Shown: positions 31,891 to 40,401 of the stretch, piece by piece
Layout of the letters: each line of letters begins with the position of its first letter
How positions within the stretch are numbered: the first letter of the stretch is position 1
DNA from: an uncultured Prevotellaceae bacterium
GTDB lineage: Bacteria > Bacteroidota > Bacteroidia > Bacteroidales > Bacteroidaceae
NCBI GenBank assembly: GCA_947166345.1
Contig: CAMVDU010000014.1
Location: 1-59,939 of the forward strand
DNA: 59,939 nt
Reading direction: 5' to 3'
Position numbers and translations under genes: made by a program
The notes under the pieces: generated by a model
Seen by the model: only the letters and a program-made list of their open reading frames with translations
Told to the model about the DNA's origin: nothing
Database searches by the model: none

Positions 31891-33189
31891 TGTTTTGTTG
31901 TTTTGTTTGATTGGGTTAAATATTCTATTTTTTCTTCTTATCCAACGGGTCCACATCCATGTGCGGTCGGCGATGGTGAGTAGCGCCAGGGGCAGTACGA
32001 ACCACAGTAGGATTCGCAGGATCTTGCCTGGCACGGAGTCCTGGGGCATCTGTCCCAGCTCTGATTTCTCCAGTGGTGCTGCCAGCTGTGTGTCGTCAGG
32101 CAGACGGTTGTGGCTCCACTTGCGGATGACGGTGCCGTCCTTGATGAGCACCAGACCAGGATTGCTCCTGATGACGGTCTTCAGCGCAATCTCGTCACAG
32201 ATGCAGAAGGCGTATTCTGCTCCCGTCCTGTCGCGCCACTGCTCGATGGCTTTGTCGCCGCTGGCTGTCATACCGTAGAAACGGTAGTGGTACTCCTGAC
32301 AGAACTCGTATATCTGGTTGATGCGGTCCAGGTTCGAGTCGTCGGCCTGCTCCAGATGGGGTGACACCAGCAGGAAGGTATAGCCCTTGTCGCTCAACAC
32401 GTCGGCTGTCACGTCTTCGCCAGTCTCTGCCATCACCATCGTGAAGTCGTGGATGGGGGCAGCCTTGCCCTCGCTCACCTGCACCGTCCTGGTGTCGATG
32501 CACTGCCACGTGCTGTCTTCCCAGATGCGCAGGTATTCGGCCTCGCTCATCTCCTGTTGTCGGCCGTCCTTCACCATGATGTAGGTGGTCTCAAACTTGG
32601 GCGCTTCCTTCTCAACCATGCCCTCCCTGATGTTGGCTCCCACGTGGTAGGGGCGGAAGTCGAACTGTGGCAGGTCGTAGAGACTCCACACGGAGATGGC
32701 CAGGATGAACAGCGCCGAGTAGTTGATGACAATCCACTGGTTGCTCTCACTCACAAAGCGAAACATCTCTTTCGGCCAGCGTGCCACGATAATGGCAGCG
32801 GCCAGCAGCACTATGTTCTTCCAGAACGTCTGCCAGTTGGTCAGTACGATGGCGTCGCCAAAGCAACCGCAGTCCGTCACGGGGTTGGCCAGTGCCAGCC
32901 AGAGGGTCAGCGGCGTCATCACCGCCATGATCAGCACCATGCAGCGCGAGGTGAATCGCCTGCGGATGGAGAACAGCATGAAGATTCCCAGACAGAACTC
33001 CAGTGCCGACCATCCTACTGATGCTATGAGTATGGCCATATCGGGCAGCACGCCGCCCAGGTGCATGGCCGTGAGGTAATCGCCAATCTTGTACTGCGTG
33101 CCCAATGGGTCGACGGCCTTCACGAATCCCGATAGGATGAACACGACGGCCAGCAGCAGACGACAGCAGTTAACGGCGATCTTTTTCAA
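31132..33189 (-). CDS. DoxX-family (BT_3928-like) membrane protein, in-frame fusion with triosephosphate isomerase
   Basis: One open frame of 685 codons. Residues 1-433: DoxX-like membrane protein with several transmembrane helices ([58 protein letters not shown]) and the conserved [11 protein letters not shown]ys pair, a periplasmic thioredoxin-like middle (about 230-375) and a last helix near 395-412. Residues 434-685: full TpiA. In relatives these are normally two adjacent genes. Here no stop separates them: the linker [17 protein letters not shown] joins them directly. One extra A in the A6 tract at 31928-31933 would create TAG after IRRKK. Start overlaps the DUF1599 stop (ATGA). Confidence 0.75.
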   Translation of the reverse strand: MKKIAVNCCRLLLAVVFILSGFVKAVDPLGTQYKIGDYLTAMHLGGVLPDMAILIASVGWSALEFCLGIFMLFSIRRRFTSRCMVLIMAVMTPLTLWLALANPVTDCGCFGDAIVLTNWQTFWKNIVLLAAAIIVARWPKEMFRFVSESNQWIVINYSALFILAISVWSLYDLPQFDFRPYHVGANIREGMVEKEAPKFETTYIMVKDGRQQEMSEAEYLRIWEDSTWQCIDTRTVQVSEGKAAPIHDFTMVMAETGEDVTADVLSDKGYTFLLVSPHLEQADDSNLDRINQIYEFCQEYHYRFYGMTASGDKAIEQWRDRTGAEYAFCICDEIALKTVIRSNPGLVLIKDGTVIRKWSHNRLPDDTQLAAPLEKSELGQMPQDSVPGKILRILLWFVLPLALLTIADRTWMWTRWIRRKNRIFNPIKQNNKTMRKKIVAGNWKMNMNLQDGIALAKELNETLKAEKPNCGVVICTPFIHLASIAQFLDQDIIGLGAENCADKEKGAFTGEVSAEMVKSTGAQYVILGHSERREYYHETPEILKEKVLLAQKNGLKVIFCIGESKEEREAGKQNEVVKAELEGSVFNLAEEDFRKIVIAYEPIWAIGTGLTATAEQAEEIHAYIRSIIAEKYGKTVADDTTILYGGSCKASNAPELFAKPDIDGGLIGGASLKCADFKGIIDAFK

Positions 33190-33731
33190 GCTTTCAATTT
33201 AATCAGTCCAAAGACCGAGTAGTTGATGATGTCCATATAGTTGGCGTCGATGCCTTCAGAGACAAGCGTCGCGCCGCTGAGGTTCTCAATCTCCTTGATA
33301 CGCTCAATCTTGGTCAGGATGAGGTCGGTATAGGAGCTTACACGCATGCCGCGCCACGCCTCGTCATAGTCGTGGTTCTTCTTCTTCATCAGCTCCAAAG
33401 CCTCCTGAGCGTAATGGTCATAGAGCCGCATGGCCTCGTCGTTGTCGATATCGACTGTATCGGCAAAGCCTTTCTCCAGCTGTATCAGACCCACGATGCC
33501 GTAGTTGATCAGCGCCACGAACTCAGGACGAATGCCTTCACCCACCAGCGATTCCTTCTTGATTTCAAGCGAACGGATGCGCTTGGCCTTGATGAAAAGC
33601 TGGTCGGTGAGCGATGCCGGACGCAGGATGCGCCACGAGGCACGATAGTCGTGTAACTTCTTCTGGAACAGCGCCCTGCACTCGGCGATGGCAGCCTCGA
33701 ACTGACCGTTTGTTTTCTCGAATCTATCCAT
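33186..33731 (-). CDS. DUF1599 protein with duplicated domain
   Basis: 181 residues from ATG 33731 ([18 protein letters not shown]); a longer frame reads through a GAGAGTT array and the promoter and is rejected. Two copies of the same motif are seen: [20 protein letters not shown] (about 25-44) and [20 protein letters not shown] (about 120-139), each followed by IKxxRIRx[10 protein letters not shown]. This matches the DUF1599 (nucleotide modification-associated) family; a nucleotide-related role is suggested by family naming only. Overlaps the DoxX start by 4 nt. Confidence 0.85.
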   Translation of the reverse strand: MDRFEKTNGQFEAAIAECRALFQKKLHDYRASWRILRPASLTDQLFIKAKRIRSLEIKKESLVGEGIRPEFVALINYGIVGLIQLEKGFADTVDIDNDEAMRLYDHYAQEALELMKKKNHDYDEAWRGMRVSSYTDLILTKIERIKEIENLSGATLVSEGIDANYMDIINYSVFGLIKLKA

Positions 33732-33740
33732 ATCAGGGTG

Positions 33741-33748
33741 CAAAGGTA
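33741..33748 (-). promoter_or_regulatory. -7 box of the DUF1599-doxX-tpiA transcript
   Basis: TACCTTTG on the minus strand, 10 nt before the ATG; the transcript would be nearly leaderless. A GAGAGTT array lies where the -33 element should be. Confidence 0.65.
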
Positions 33749-33756
33749 CTATTTTT

Positions 33757-33789
<33 letters not shown>

Positions 33790-33860
33790 TTGCTGCGCTT
33801 TGTGTTTTTTAACACAATCAATAGTCTGCTCGACCTTTGATTGCTCACATGCGAGAACTA

Positions 33861-34220
33861 TCAATCCTCTGTCTTCAACTGTCTTTTCAGGTACTTCACC
33901 TGACCTTCAGCCGCAGTCTTCCTGCTCTGCAGGTCGGCCAACTGAAGGCGTATTTCGTTCAGACGGACCACCTCTGGGGCATCCTCAGCCAGCTTCGTGG
34001 CGTTTTCTATCACGTAGGCAGCCTGTTCAGCTTCCTCCTTTGCCAGCTGTTCGTAGGCTTGCGTCAGACTGTCTGCCAGTGTCACGGCCTGTTCCAGTTT
34101 CTGTTCGGCTACGTCGCGTGCTGTTACTATGGAGTCCTTCTGCTGGGTCTCCGTCTTTGGTGCCTGTCCGCTGCATGCAGCCATCAGCAGCACCATACCT
34201 ATTATCACTATCTGTTTCAT
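33861..34220 (-). CDS. Small lipoprotein with coiled-coil
   Basis: 119 residues from ATG 34220. Lipoprotein signal MKQIVIIGMVLLMAACSG (lipobox LMAAC, Cys16). The mature part is a long charged helix with heptad character (KLEQAVTLADSLTQAYEQLA; VVRLNEIRLQLADLQSR; QVKYLKRQL), probably a coiled-coil. Function unknown; resembles other short Bacteroidales lipoproteins. Has its own -7 box at 34230-34237, between the nrdG and DUF1599 units. Confidence 0.75.
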   Translation of the reverse strand: MKQIVIIGMVLLMAACSGQAPKTETQQKDSIVTARDVAEQKLEQAVTLADSLTQAYEQLAKEEAEQAAYVIENATKLAEDAPEVVRLNEIRLQLADLQSRKTAAEGQVKYLKRQLKTED

Positions 34221-34229
34221 ATCAAGGTG

Positions 34230-34237
34230 CAAAGGTA
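34230..34237 (-). promoter_or_regulatory. -7 box for the small lipoprotein
   Basis: Minus-strand TACCTTTG, 9 nt from the ATG. Confidence 0.6.
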
Positions 34238-34270
34238 CAAAAAAAGATTGAAACATAAAATGATTTGAGC

Positions 34271-34747
34271 TTACAGGGCTACTTTCCGCCAGAAACGGTA
34301 GGTGATGTCCTCGAACTCGCCGTTCTCAGTCTGACGGTAAAGGCGCTGGTTGGTAGTGGGACTCTTCAGGGGGCCTAGATGACGGATGTAGGGACCTATC
34401 TTGATGTAGTCGAAGTCGGTCTTGCGGACCTCCGAGGGAATGCGCAGACGACCGCTGTACCACGCCACCTTGTACTGTGGATAGGTCTCGTGGATGTACT
34501 GGGCCAGCTGGTTGACACGCTTGGGGTCGGCATCGCCTCCCATGAAGGCGAAGCAGGTGACATCGGTACCGAGGCGCTCCACAAAATCGTCGAGCGCCTC
34601 GGTTGTTAAGGGAATACCGATGTCTTCCCAAAGATAATGGCTGTGACAGCCTGGGCACCGACAAGGGCAGTTGCTGATGTTGATGGCCAGCGTGACCTCG
34701 TCGGGGATTTCCTGAAAAACAACCCCTGTATTAACGTATTTTAGCAT
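34271..34747 (-). CDS. nrdG: Anaerobic ribonucleotide reductase activating protein
   Basis: 158 residues. Radical-SAM activase that generates the glycyl radical on NrdD under anaerobic conditions. The cluster motif is visible as CPCRCPGCH (27-35), with CxxxCxxC at Cys27, Cys31 and Cys34. FMGGDADP (about 68-75) corresponds to the GGE-type SAM-contacting segment. Located 34 nt after nrdD on the same strand, the usual pairing. An array of 7-nt period fills the gap. Confidence 0.95.
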   Translation of the reverse strand: MLKYVNTGVVFQEIPDEVTLAINISNCPCRCPGCHSHYLWEDIGIPLTTEALDDFVERLGTDVTCFAFMGGDADPKRVNQLAQYIHETYPQYKVAWYSGRLRIPSEVRKTDFDYIKIGPYIRHLGPLKSPTTNQRLYRQTENGEFEDITYRFWRKVAL

Positions 34748-34775
34748 TTCAATTCAAAGTTTTCAATTCTCAATT
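34748..34775 (-). repeat. Heptanucleotide-period array between nrdD and nrdG
   Basis: TTTCAATT CAAAGTT TTCAATT CTCAATT, period 7, where the nrdG ribosome-binding region should be. Confidence 0.8.
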
Positions 34776-34781
34776 GGTATA

Positions 34782-36875
34782 TCATGCATGAGCGTAATAT
34801 CTCCTTGCAGCCTCTTCCTGGCGTGGCTGCGAGAAGTTGCTAACGCGCTTCAGATAACCGATGATACGCGTCATGTAGTCCACGTTCTTGGAGTGGCAGA
34901 CGGGACACTCGTGCAGATAGCGCTTGTCAATGTGTCCGCACTCGTTGCACACGGTGTTGGGGATGTTGAAAGTGAAGTAGTTGCATCCCTCCTTGGCGGC
35001 TACCTCCAGCAGCTTCAGGTACTGCTCCTTCGACAGATGCTCCTCAAGGTTCATGTGGAGGGCCGAACCACCTGTGAGGTGCTCAATGTAAGGTGCGCCG
35101 TGGAGCTTGAACTTGTCGATGACTGAGAGCGAGTCGTCCTCAACCACGTAGAAATAGGAGTTGTAGCAGTCGCGAGGTACGAAGTAGCCGTCCTCACGGT
35201 CCCACTTGGCGTGCTTCACACCAACATTCTCGGCAGGAATCATCTCGCAGTTGAACATCAGCTCCTTGGTGCGATACTGGCGGTTGTACTTCTCGATGAG
35301 TCCGAGGATGCCCTGTACGAAGGCCTTGTACTCATCGTTGGGTGTAATCTTCAGTCCCATGAACTCGGCAGCCTCTACCAGTCCGTTGATACCGATGGTG
35401 AGATACTGGCGGTTGATGTTGATGTAGCCGGCATCGAACAGCGGCAGCATGCCGTGGGCCTGCAGCTCCTTGAGGTTCTCGTTGTAGGCTGTCTGTACCT
35501 TGTGGCAGAGGTCGATGATGGTGCCCAGATACTCCAGATAGTCCATGTTGTTGTTCACGGCATACTGGATGCAGCGGTTCAGGTTGATGGTGAGCACCGA
35601 CTTGGAGCCTGTGCTGACACCACCAGCTCCCAGCGTGTAGCTGAAGCCGTTGTCTGTGATCTCGTTGCGCAGACGGCAGCAGCTCGACAGCGAGTCGGCA
35701 TTGTCGCTCATATAGGTGAAGAAGGAGTGGCCCTCGCTGTACATCTCGGCTGTAAACTCGCCCCATTCCTTGTCGCGACACTCGCCGTTCTCATCAACCA
35801 GCAGCGCCATCGTCTCTACGGGGAAGGTGAGCAGGGTCTTCGTGCGCTCTTTGTTGAACCACTTCATGAAGCGCTTCTGCAGCCAGGAGAGACCGTCCCA
35901 GTCGGGCTGTGAGCCATCGGGGAAGTAGAATTCGCCGAAGATGCTCTGGAAATAGTACTTATCGTAGTAGGCCACGTTCCAGAACACTGCCTGATAGTTG
36001 CGTGCACCCGTAGGCTGGTTCAGGGTATAGACAATCTGCTCGAAGTAGTCGGTGATGATCTTGTCGATGGTGCGCTTCTTGAGTGAGAGGTCTGCCTGCT
36101 GGTCAGGATGCTGCCAGTAGTCCTTGCCGTATTCCTTTCCGATGAAGTAGTTCATGTACATGAGGAACTCGGGAGTGGCGCAGGCACCAGAAAGCATAGA
36201 GCTGACCATGAACACCATGTTGACGAAACCACCGGCAAACGACTTAAGGTTGGTGGGAGCTGTGGAGTTGCCACCGATAGCTGTGGTGCCGCCAATGAGC
36301 CAGGGGTACATCGTGATGGAGGCGCAGTAGTTGGCCAGCGAGGTCTCGTCGTTCTTATATATAAAGTGGTGTGTCAGCTTGTCAATATACTCGTCGGCCA
36401 GTTGCTTGCCGTACATCTTCTTGATACGGTCGGTCAGCAGACGACGGTTCAGGCGAATGAAGTTTGATTTGGGCAGCTCACCAATGAGGGTTGCAATATT
36501 TTTGTGCTCCACATTGGCATTGGCGTCATATTTTGAACCAGTGGCTGCGTTGACCGATTCCATGTATTCGGAAAGGAACATCATCTTCTCCAGCGTCTCG
36601 CGATCCTCGGTGTGCTCCTGGCGGTAGAGGATGAAAGACTTTGCCACCTTGTAGAAGCCTTCGCGCATCAGGGCTTCCTCTACCTGGTTCTGAATATCCT
36701 CCACTTTGATGTCGTCATGAATATCCAAGTGGCTGATAATCTTAGAGATAGTGCTTAGGTCAGCAGGTTCTTCCACACTGTCGAACGCCTTGGTAATGGC
36801 GTTCATGATCTTGTCGAGCGAGAAGCGATCTTTGGAACCATCTCGCTTCGTGATGGTAAAGTTTTTGATTTCCAT
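34782..36875 (-). CDS. nrdD: Anaerobic ribonucleoside-triphosphate reductase
   Basis: 697 residues. Reduces NTPs to dNTPs in the absence of oxygen. N-terminal ATP-cone (about 3-95: ITKRDGSKDRFSLDKIMNAI), then the glycyl-radical barrel, with GGVSTGSKSVLTINLNR in the catalytic core, a C-terminal zinc site CNECGH...CPVC (about 641-665) and the glycyl-radical loop RIIGYLKR (about 672-679) near the end. Complete. Paired with nrdG; the promoter at 36996-37026 drives both. Together with rubredoxin and Fe-S reductases this suits a strict anaerobe. Confidence 0.97.
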   Translation of the reverse strand: MEIKNFTITKRDGSKDRFSLDKIMNAITKAFDSVEEPADLSTISKIISHLDIHDDIKVEDIQNQVEEALMREGFYKVAKSFILYRQEHTEDRETLEKMMFLSEYMESVNAATGSKYDANANVEHKNIATLIGELPKSNFIRLNRRLLTDRIKKMYGKQLADEYIDKLTHHFIYKNDETSLANYCASITMYPWLIGGTTAIGGNSTAPTNLKSFAGGFVNMVFMVSSMLSGACATPEFLMYMNYFIGKEYGKDYWQHPDQQADLSLKKRTIDKIITDYFEQIVYTLNQPTGARNYQAVFWNVAYYDKYYFQSIFGEFYFPDGSQPDWDGLSWLQKRFMKWFNKERTKTLLTFPVETMALLVDENGECRDKEWGEFTAEMYSEGHSFFTYMSDNADSLSSCCRLRNEITDNGFSYTLGAGGVSTGSKSVLTINLNRCIQYAVNNNMDYLEYLGTIIDLCHKVQTAYNENLKELQAHGMLPLFDAGYININRQYLTIGINGLVEAAEFMGLKITPNDEYKAFVQGILGLIEKYNRQYRTKELMFNCEMIPAENVGVKHAKWDREDGYFVPRDCYNSYFYVVEDDSLSVIDKFKLHGAPYIEHLTGGSALHMNLEEHLSKEQYLKLLEVAAKEGCNYFTFNIPNTVCNECGHIDKRYLHECPVCHSKNVDYMTRIIGYLKRVSNFSQPRQEEAARRYYAHA

Positions 36876-36995
36876 TGTTATGTTTTGTTATCTTGTTTTA
36901 TTTAGTCTTGGTTGTCAAGAAGTTATCCGTTTTGGACAACTTTTTAATTTCGCGTTTCCGAAAAGTTTTCCATTTCGTAAAACCAAAATCGAGTG

Positions 36996-37026
36996 CAAAG
37001 GTATAAAAAAATAACGATACGGCAAA
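36996..37026 (-). promoter_or_regulatory. nrdDG promoter
   Basis: Minus strand: TTTG 37023-37026, 19-nt spacer, TACCTTTG 36996-37003. The leader is about 115 nt (36876-36990) and I see no known riboswitch or NrdR-type box in it. Confidence 0.8.
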
Positions 37027-37106
37027 CCTTTTCTTGGAAAATTTTTCTCAAAAAACTCAAAAACTTTTCTCGGTATTGAAGATGAAAGATTTTTTTTCTT
37101 CAATTG

Positions 37107-37138
37107 TTTGCAGGTTTCGCAAAAGTTTGCTATCTTTG
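37107..37138 (+). promoter_or_regulatory. Promoter of the aldose epimerase gene
   Basis: TTTG 37107-37110, 20-nt spacer, TATCTTTG 37131-37138. Divergent from the nrdDG promoter. Confidence 0.85.
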
Positions 37139-37158
37139 CAGGCACCAATGACAGTATT

Positions 37159-37184
37159 CGCACGAAGGGGCTGACCCTTGTGCG
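37159..37184 (+). repeat. Leader hairpin CGCACGAAGGG-GCTGA-CCCTTGTGCG
   Basis: Stem of about 10 bp with one bulged G and a GCTGA loop, inside the 5' leader of the aldose epimerase gene. Related to 28405-28427 and 29403-29425. Confidence 0.75.
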
Positions 37185-37207
37185 TAGAGAAATGTATAAA
37201 GATTACT

Positions 37208-38059
37208 ATGATTGAACTAAGAAATGAACAGTTGGTGATTCGTGTCGCCGAGAAGGGAGCCGAGCTCCAGAGTGTGAAAAACGGAGAGGGTAGGGAGTAT
37301 ATGTGGCAGGCTGGCGAGAAGTGGCCCAGGCATTCGCCCATCTTGTTCCCCATCGTCTGCAGCGTGAATAACGACACCTATGTGGTTGACGGCAACACCT
37401 ATCATCTGCCGCGTCACGGTTTTGCACGCGACATGGACTTCACCCTCATCAGCCAGACAGAAACAAAGGTGACGCTGGCTCTGCATGAGTCGGAAGAGAC
37501 GCTGAAGGTGTATCCTTTCCGCTTCAACCTTGCTGTGACCTACCGTCTGGAGGACAACAAGATACATGTCATCTGGCATGTAGAGAACACGGACAACCAG
37601 GAGATTCACTTCCAGATAGGCGGTCATCCTGCCTTCAACGTTCCTGGCGGCAAACTGGATGGTATCATCAAACTTGATAATGACCAGCCGATGGACTCGC
37701 TGAAGAGCTATATCGATGGTAGTCACGATATGGTGGAAGTGCCGTTGGAGGCCGACGGAGGTGTCATGAAACTCAACGACAACTTTTTCCGTAACGACTC
37801 GGTGAAGATTCACAAGTGTCAGACGCATCGTGCCATGCTGATGGATATCAATGGTGAGCCTGCCGTGACGGTAGAGTACAAGGCGCCAGTCTGTGCCTTT
37901 TGGAGTCCTTACGGCAAGGACGCTCCCTTCGTCTGCATCGAACCGTGGTATGGCTTAGGTGATCCCAGAGACTTCAAGGGTGAGTTCAAGGACAAGCCCC
38001 TGATGAACCACCTGCTGCCTGGTGCCTCGTTCATGGGCAAATATACCATTATCTTTTAA
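37208..38059 (+). CDS. Aldose 1-epimerase family protein
   Basis: 283 residues from ATG 37208; the upstream TTG/GTG-type frame is not needed. Belongs to the galactose mutarotase-like beta-sandwich fold in the LacX/YihR-like branch: AEKGAELQSVKNGEGREYMW (about 12-31), HGFARDMDF (about 69-77), and GGHPAFNVP (about 136-144, with a catalytic-type His). It would interconvert sugar anomers in the cytoplasm; the substrate cannot be told from sequence alone. Own promoter, own leader hairpin; the next gene starts 36 nt later and may be co-transcribed. Confidence 0.88.
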   Translation: MIELRNEQLVIRVAEKGAELQSVKNGEGREYMWQAGEKWPRHSPILFPIVCSVNNDTYVVDGNTYHLPRHGFARDMDFTLISQTETKVTLALHESEETLKVYPFRFNLAVTYRLEDNKIHVIWHVENTDNQEIHFQIGGHPAFNVPGGKLDGIIKLDNDQPMDSLKSYIDGSHDMVEVPLEADGGVMKLNDNFFRNDSVKIHKCQTHRAMLMDINGEPAVTVEYKAPVCAFWSPYGKDAPFVCIEPWYGLGDPRDFKGEFKDKPLMNHLLPGASFMGKYTIIF

Positions 38060-38095
38060 CGCGCGTGTCGCTATTATAAAAACAGCAAACCGAAT

Positions 38096-38896
38096 ATGAA
38101 GAAACTTCTTTTTTCTATTGCGATGATGGCAGCAATGACTACCGCATCGGCTCAGAAAATGCTGGTGCTCTACTATTCAGAAACAGGCGTTACTAAGGCT
38201 GTGGCCGAGGAACTGCAAAAGCAGACAGGTGCCGATATGGAAGCTGTAGAAGCTGTGGAACCCTATACGGGTATCTTCCAAGAGACCATAGAGCGTGGTC
38301 AGCGCGAGATGCAGAGCGGAGAGATGCCTGCCCTGAAGCCGCTGACGAAGAAGGTGGCCGACTACGATATCGTGTTTCTGGGCTATCCTATCTGGTTTGG
38401 TACCTATGCCAATCCCATCGCCACACTGGTTAAGAATGAGGACTTCGCAGGAAAGAAGATTGTTCCCTTCTGTACCTTCGGTAGCGGAGGTCTGAACACT
38501 TCGAGCGATGCACTGAAGAAGGCATTGCCCAAGGCTCAGATCATGGAGGGTTATGGTGTGCGTACTGCCCGTGTGAAGGCTGCTGCCCGTGAACTTGACC
38601 GTTTCCTGAAGGAGCAGGGCTACAAGAAAGGCAACGTAGAACCGTTACCCTCATACTCAGCCCAGCAGCCTGTGACCGATGAAGAGCGTGCTCTCTTCGA
38701 TGCCGCCTGCTCCAGCTATCAGTTCCCGTTGGGCACACCCCAGACCGTTGGCAGGCGCACCACCCCTGACGGTACTGACTATCAGTTCACAGTGAAGGGC
38801 CGTGGTTTCAATGGCGAGGAGTCTACCTCTACTATCTATGTGACCGTAGGCAATGCCGAAGGCGACAAGCCTGAGTTTACGCAGGTAGTGAGATGA
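38096..38896 (+). CDS. Exported flavodoxin
   Basis: 266 residues with a signal peptide (MKKLLFSIAMMAAMTTASAQ), then a flavodoxin fold: VLYYSETGVTKAVAEELQ (FMN phosphate loop), VFLGYPIWFGTYANPI and FCTFGSGGLNTSS (isoalloxazine-binding loops). The last 65 residues (after QQPVTDEERAL) are an extra beta-rich extension. A periplasmic flavodoxin is unusual in general but is seen in Bacteroidetes. Its stop overlaps the start of the aldo/keto reductase gene, which also carries an export-type N-terminus, so the two probably form an extracytoplasmic redox pair. Confidence 0.9.
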   Translation: MKKLLFSIAMMAAMTTASAQKMLVLYYSETGVTKAVAEELQKQTGADMEAVEAVEPYTGIFQETIERGQREMQSGEMPALKPLTKKVADYDIVFLGYPIWFGTYANPIATLVKNEDFAGKKIVPFCTFGSGGLNTSSDALKKALPKAQIMEGYGVRTARVKAAARELDRFLKEQGYKKGNVEPLPSYSAQQPVTDEERALFDAACSSYQFPLGTPQTVGRRTTPDGTDYQFTVKGRGFNGEESTSTIYVTVGNAEGDKPEFTQVVR

Positions 38897-40266
38897 AAGA
38901 GGAACAAACAAACATGAACAGACGACTATTCCTGCGGAAACTGGGAATAGGCGCAGGATCAGCATTGGCCATGATGGCAATGGATCCGCTGAATGTGTTG
39001 GCAGGTAGCAGGCTGACCATTGGTAACGACCAACCAAAAGCCGACGACGTGAAGAACCAGATGACCTACAGGGTGCAGCATGGGTCGGGTGAGAAGATAT
39101 CGTTGCTGGGCTTCGGCATGATGCGATTGCCCAACGATCAGGAGGAGGTGAACGGGCTTGTTGACTATGCCATAGCGCACGGCGTGAACTACTACGACAC
39201 CGCTCCGATGTATATGGGCGGACAGTCAGAGGTGCTGATGGGCAATGCCCTGTGTCGTCACCCCAGAGAGAAATACTATGTGGCCACGAAGATGTCGAAC
39301 CAGAACAGACGTCTATGGAACTTTGACGACTCAAAGCGCATGTACGAGGAGTCGATGGAGCGTCTGAAGGTGGACTATATAGACTACTACCTGTTGCACA
39401 GTATCGGCGGCGGCATGGACTCGCTGAAAGGGCGCTTCCTGGATAACGGTATCCTCGACTTCCTGCTGAAAGAACGTGAGGAAGGGCGTATCAAGCATCT
39501 GGGATTCTCGTACCACGGCGATGTGCGCGACTTTGACTGGCTGCTGGACCGTCAGGAGGAGTACCACTGGGACTTTGTACAGATACAGATGAACTTCCTG
39601 GACTGGCGGCACGCCTCGTTGAGACAGGGACGCCGACATGATGCCGATGCAGAATACCTGTATGAGAAATGTGAGAGAGTAGGGGTGCAGTGTGTGGTGA
39701 TGGAACCGCTGCGAGGCGGTGCCTTCGGAAATATGGCACAGGAACTGACAAACCAGCTGAAAGCTGTACGTCCTGACGACAGTACCGCACGCTGGGCATT
39801 CCGCTGGGTGGGCTCATATACGAACATCCTGACGGTGCTGAGTGGTATGAACCGCATGGACCATCTGGAAGATAATGTGGCTACCTTCTCGCCACTGGAT
39901 CCTTGTACGGAGCAGGAAAACAAGTTGCTGGCAGAGATTGCCGACCAGATGGCTGGCTTCCCCACCATCCCCTGTACCACCTGTGCCTATTGTATGCCCT
40001 GTCCGTTTGGTGTGGATATCCCTGCCAACTTCGCCTACTACAATGAGGCGGTCAACGAGCATCTGCTGCCGCTACCCGACAAACAGGCTGCCGACTATAT
40101 GGAGCGTAAACTGAAGTTTGCCGAAGGCCTGAAGAAGGCGCTACCCGATGCCGAGAAGTGGGCCAGCCAGTGTACTGATTGCGAAGCCTGTCTGCCGAAG
40201 TGTCCGCAGCAGATACGAATACCCAACCAGATGGCTCGTATTGTGGAAACGTTGAGAAAAAGATAA
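38893..40266 (+). CDS. Fe-S aldo/keto reductase with Tat-like signal
   Basis: 457 residues; ATG overlaps the flavodoxin stop (ATGA). N-terminus MNRRLFLRKLGIGAGSALAM resembles a Tat signal (RRxFLRK). The aldo/keto reductase barrel spans about 60-350 (YYDTAPMYMGGQSE with Asp/Tyr of the active site, YYLLHSIGG). C-terminal ferredoxin-like Cys motifs CTTCAYCMPCP (about 365-375) and CTDCEACLPKCP (about 425-436) should bind two 4Fe-4S clusters. Electron transfer with the adjacent flavodoxin is a reasonable inference. Substrate unknown. Confidence 0.92.
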   Translation: MKEEQTNMNRRLFLRKLGIGAGSALAMMAMDPLNVLAGSRLTIGNDQPKADDVKNQMTYRVQHGSGEKISLLGFGMMRLPNDQEEVNGLVDYAIAHGVNYYDTAPMYMGGQSEVLMGNALCRHPREKYYVATKMSNQNRRLWNFDDSKRMYEESMERLKVDYIDYYLLHSIGGGMDSLKGRFLDNGILDFLLKEREEGRIKHLGFSYHGDVRDFDWLLDRQEEYHWDFVQIQMNFLDWRHASLRQGRRHDADAEYLYEKCERVGVQCVVMEPLRGGAFGNMAQELTNQLKAVRPDDSTARWAFRWVGSYTNILTVLSGMNRMDHLEDNVATFSPLDPCTEQENKLLAEIADQMAGFPTIPCTTCAYCMPCPFGVDIPANFAYYNEAVNEHLLPLPDKQAADYMERKLKFAEGLKKALPDAEKWASQCTDCEACLPKCPQQIRIPNQMARIVETLRKR

Positions 40267-40273
40267 AAATAAA

Positions 40274-40305
40274 TTTGTTTTTTCGCTCGCTTTGCACTAC
40301 CTTTG
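40274..40305 (+). promoter_or_regulatory. Upstream pcnB-like gene promoter (copy 1)
   Basis: TTTG 40274-40277, 20-nt spacer, TACCTTTG 40298-40305. Embedded in AAATAAATTTG-TTTTTTCGCTCGCTT, repeated 73 nt later. Confidence 0.75.
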
Positions 40306-40346
40306 ACTGCGTCGAAGGTACTCTCGCTCGGAAAAATCCAAATAAA

Positions 40347-40378
40347 TTTGGTTTTTCGCTCGCTTATTCGTACCTTTG
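40347..40378 (+). promoter_or_regulatory. Downstream pcnB-like gene promoter (copy 2)
   Basis: TTTG 40347-40350, 20-nt spacer, TACCTTTG 40371-40378, 24 nt before the ATG. Same flanking sequence as copy 1. Confidence 0.85.
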
Positions 40379-40401
40379 CACCCCGAAACGAAAAACGAGC
40401 G

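Noticed and set aside
36876..36995. Cobalamin riboswitch or NrdR boxes upstream of nrdD
   Set aside because: I could not find the conserved B12-box or paired NrdR motifs; the leader is AT-rich and unstructured to the eye.
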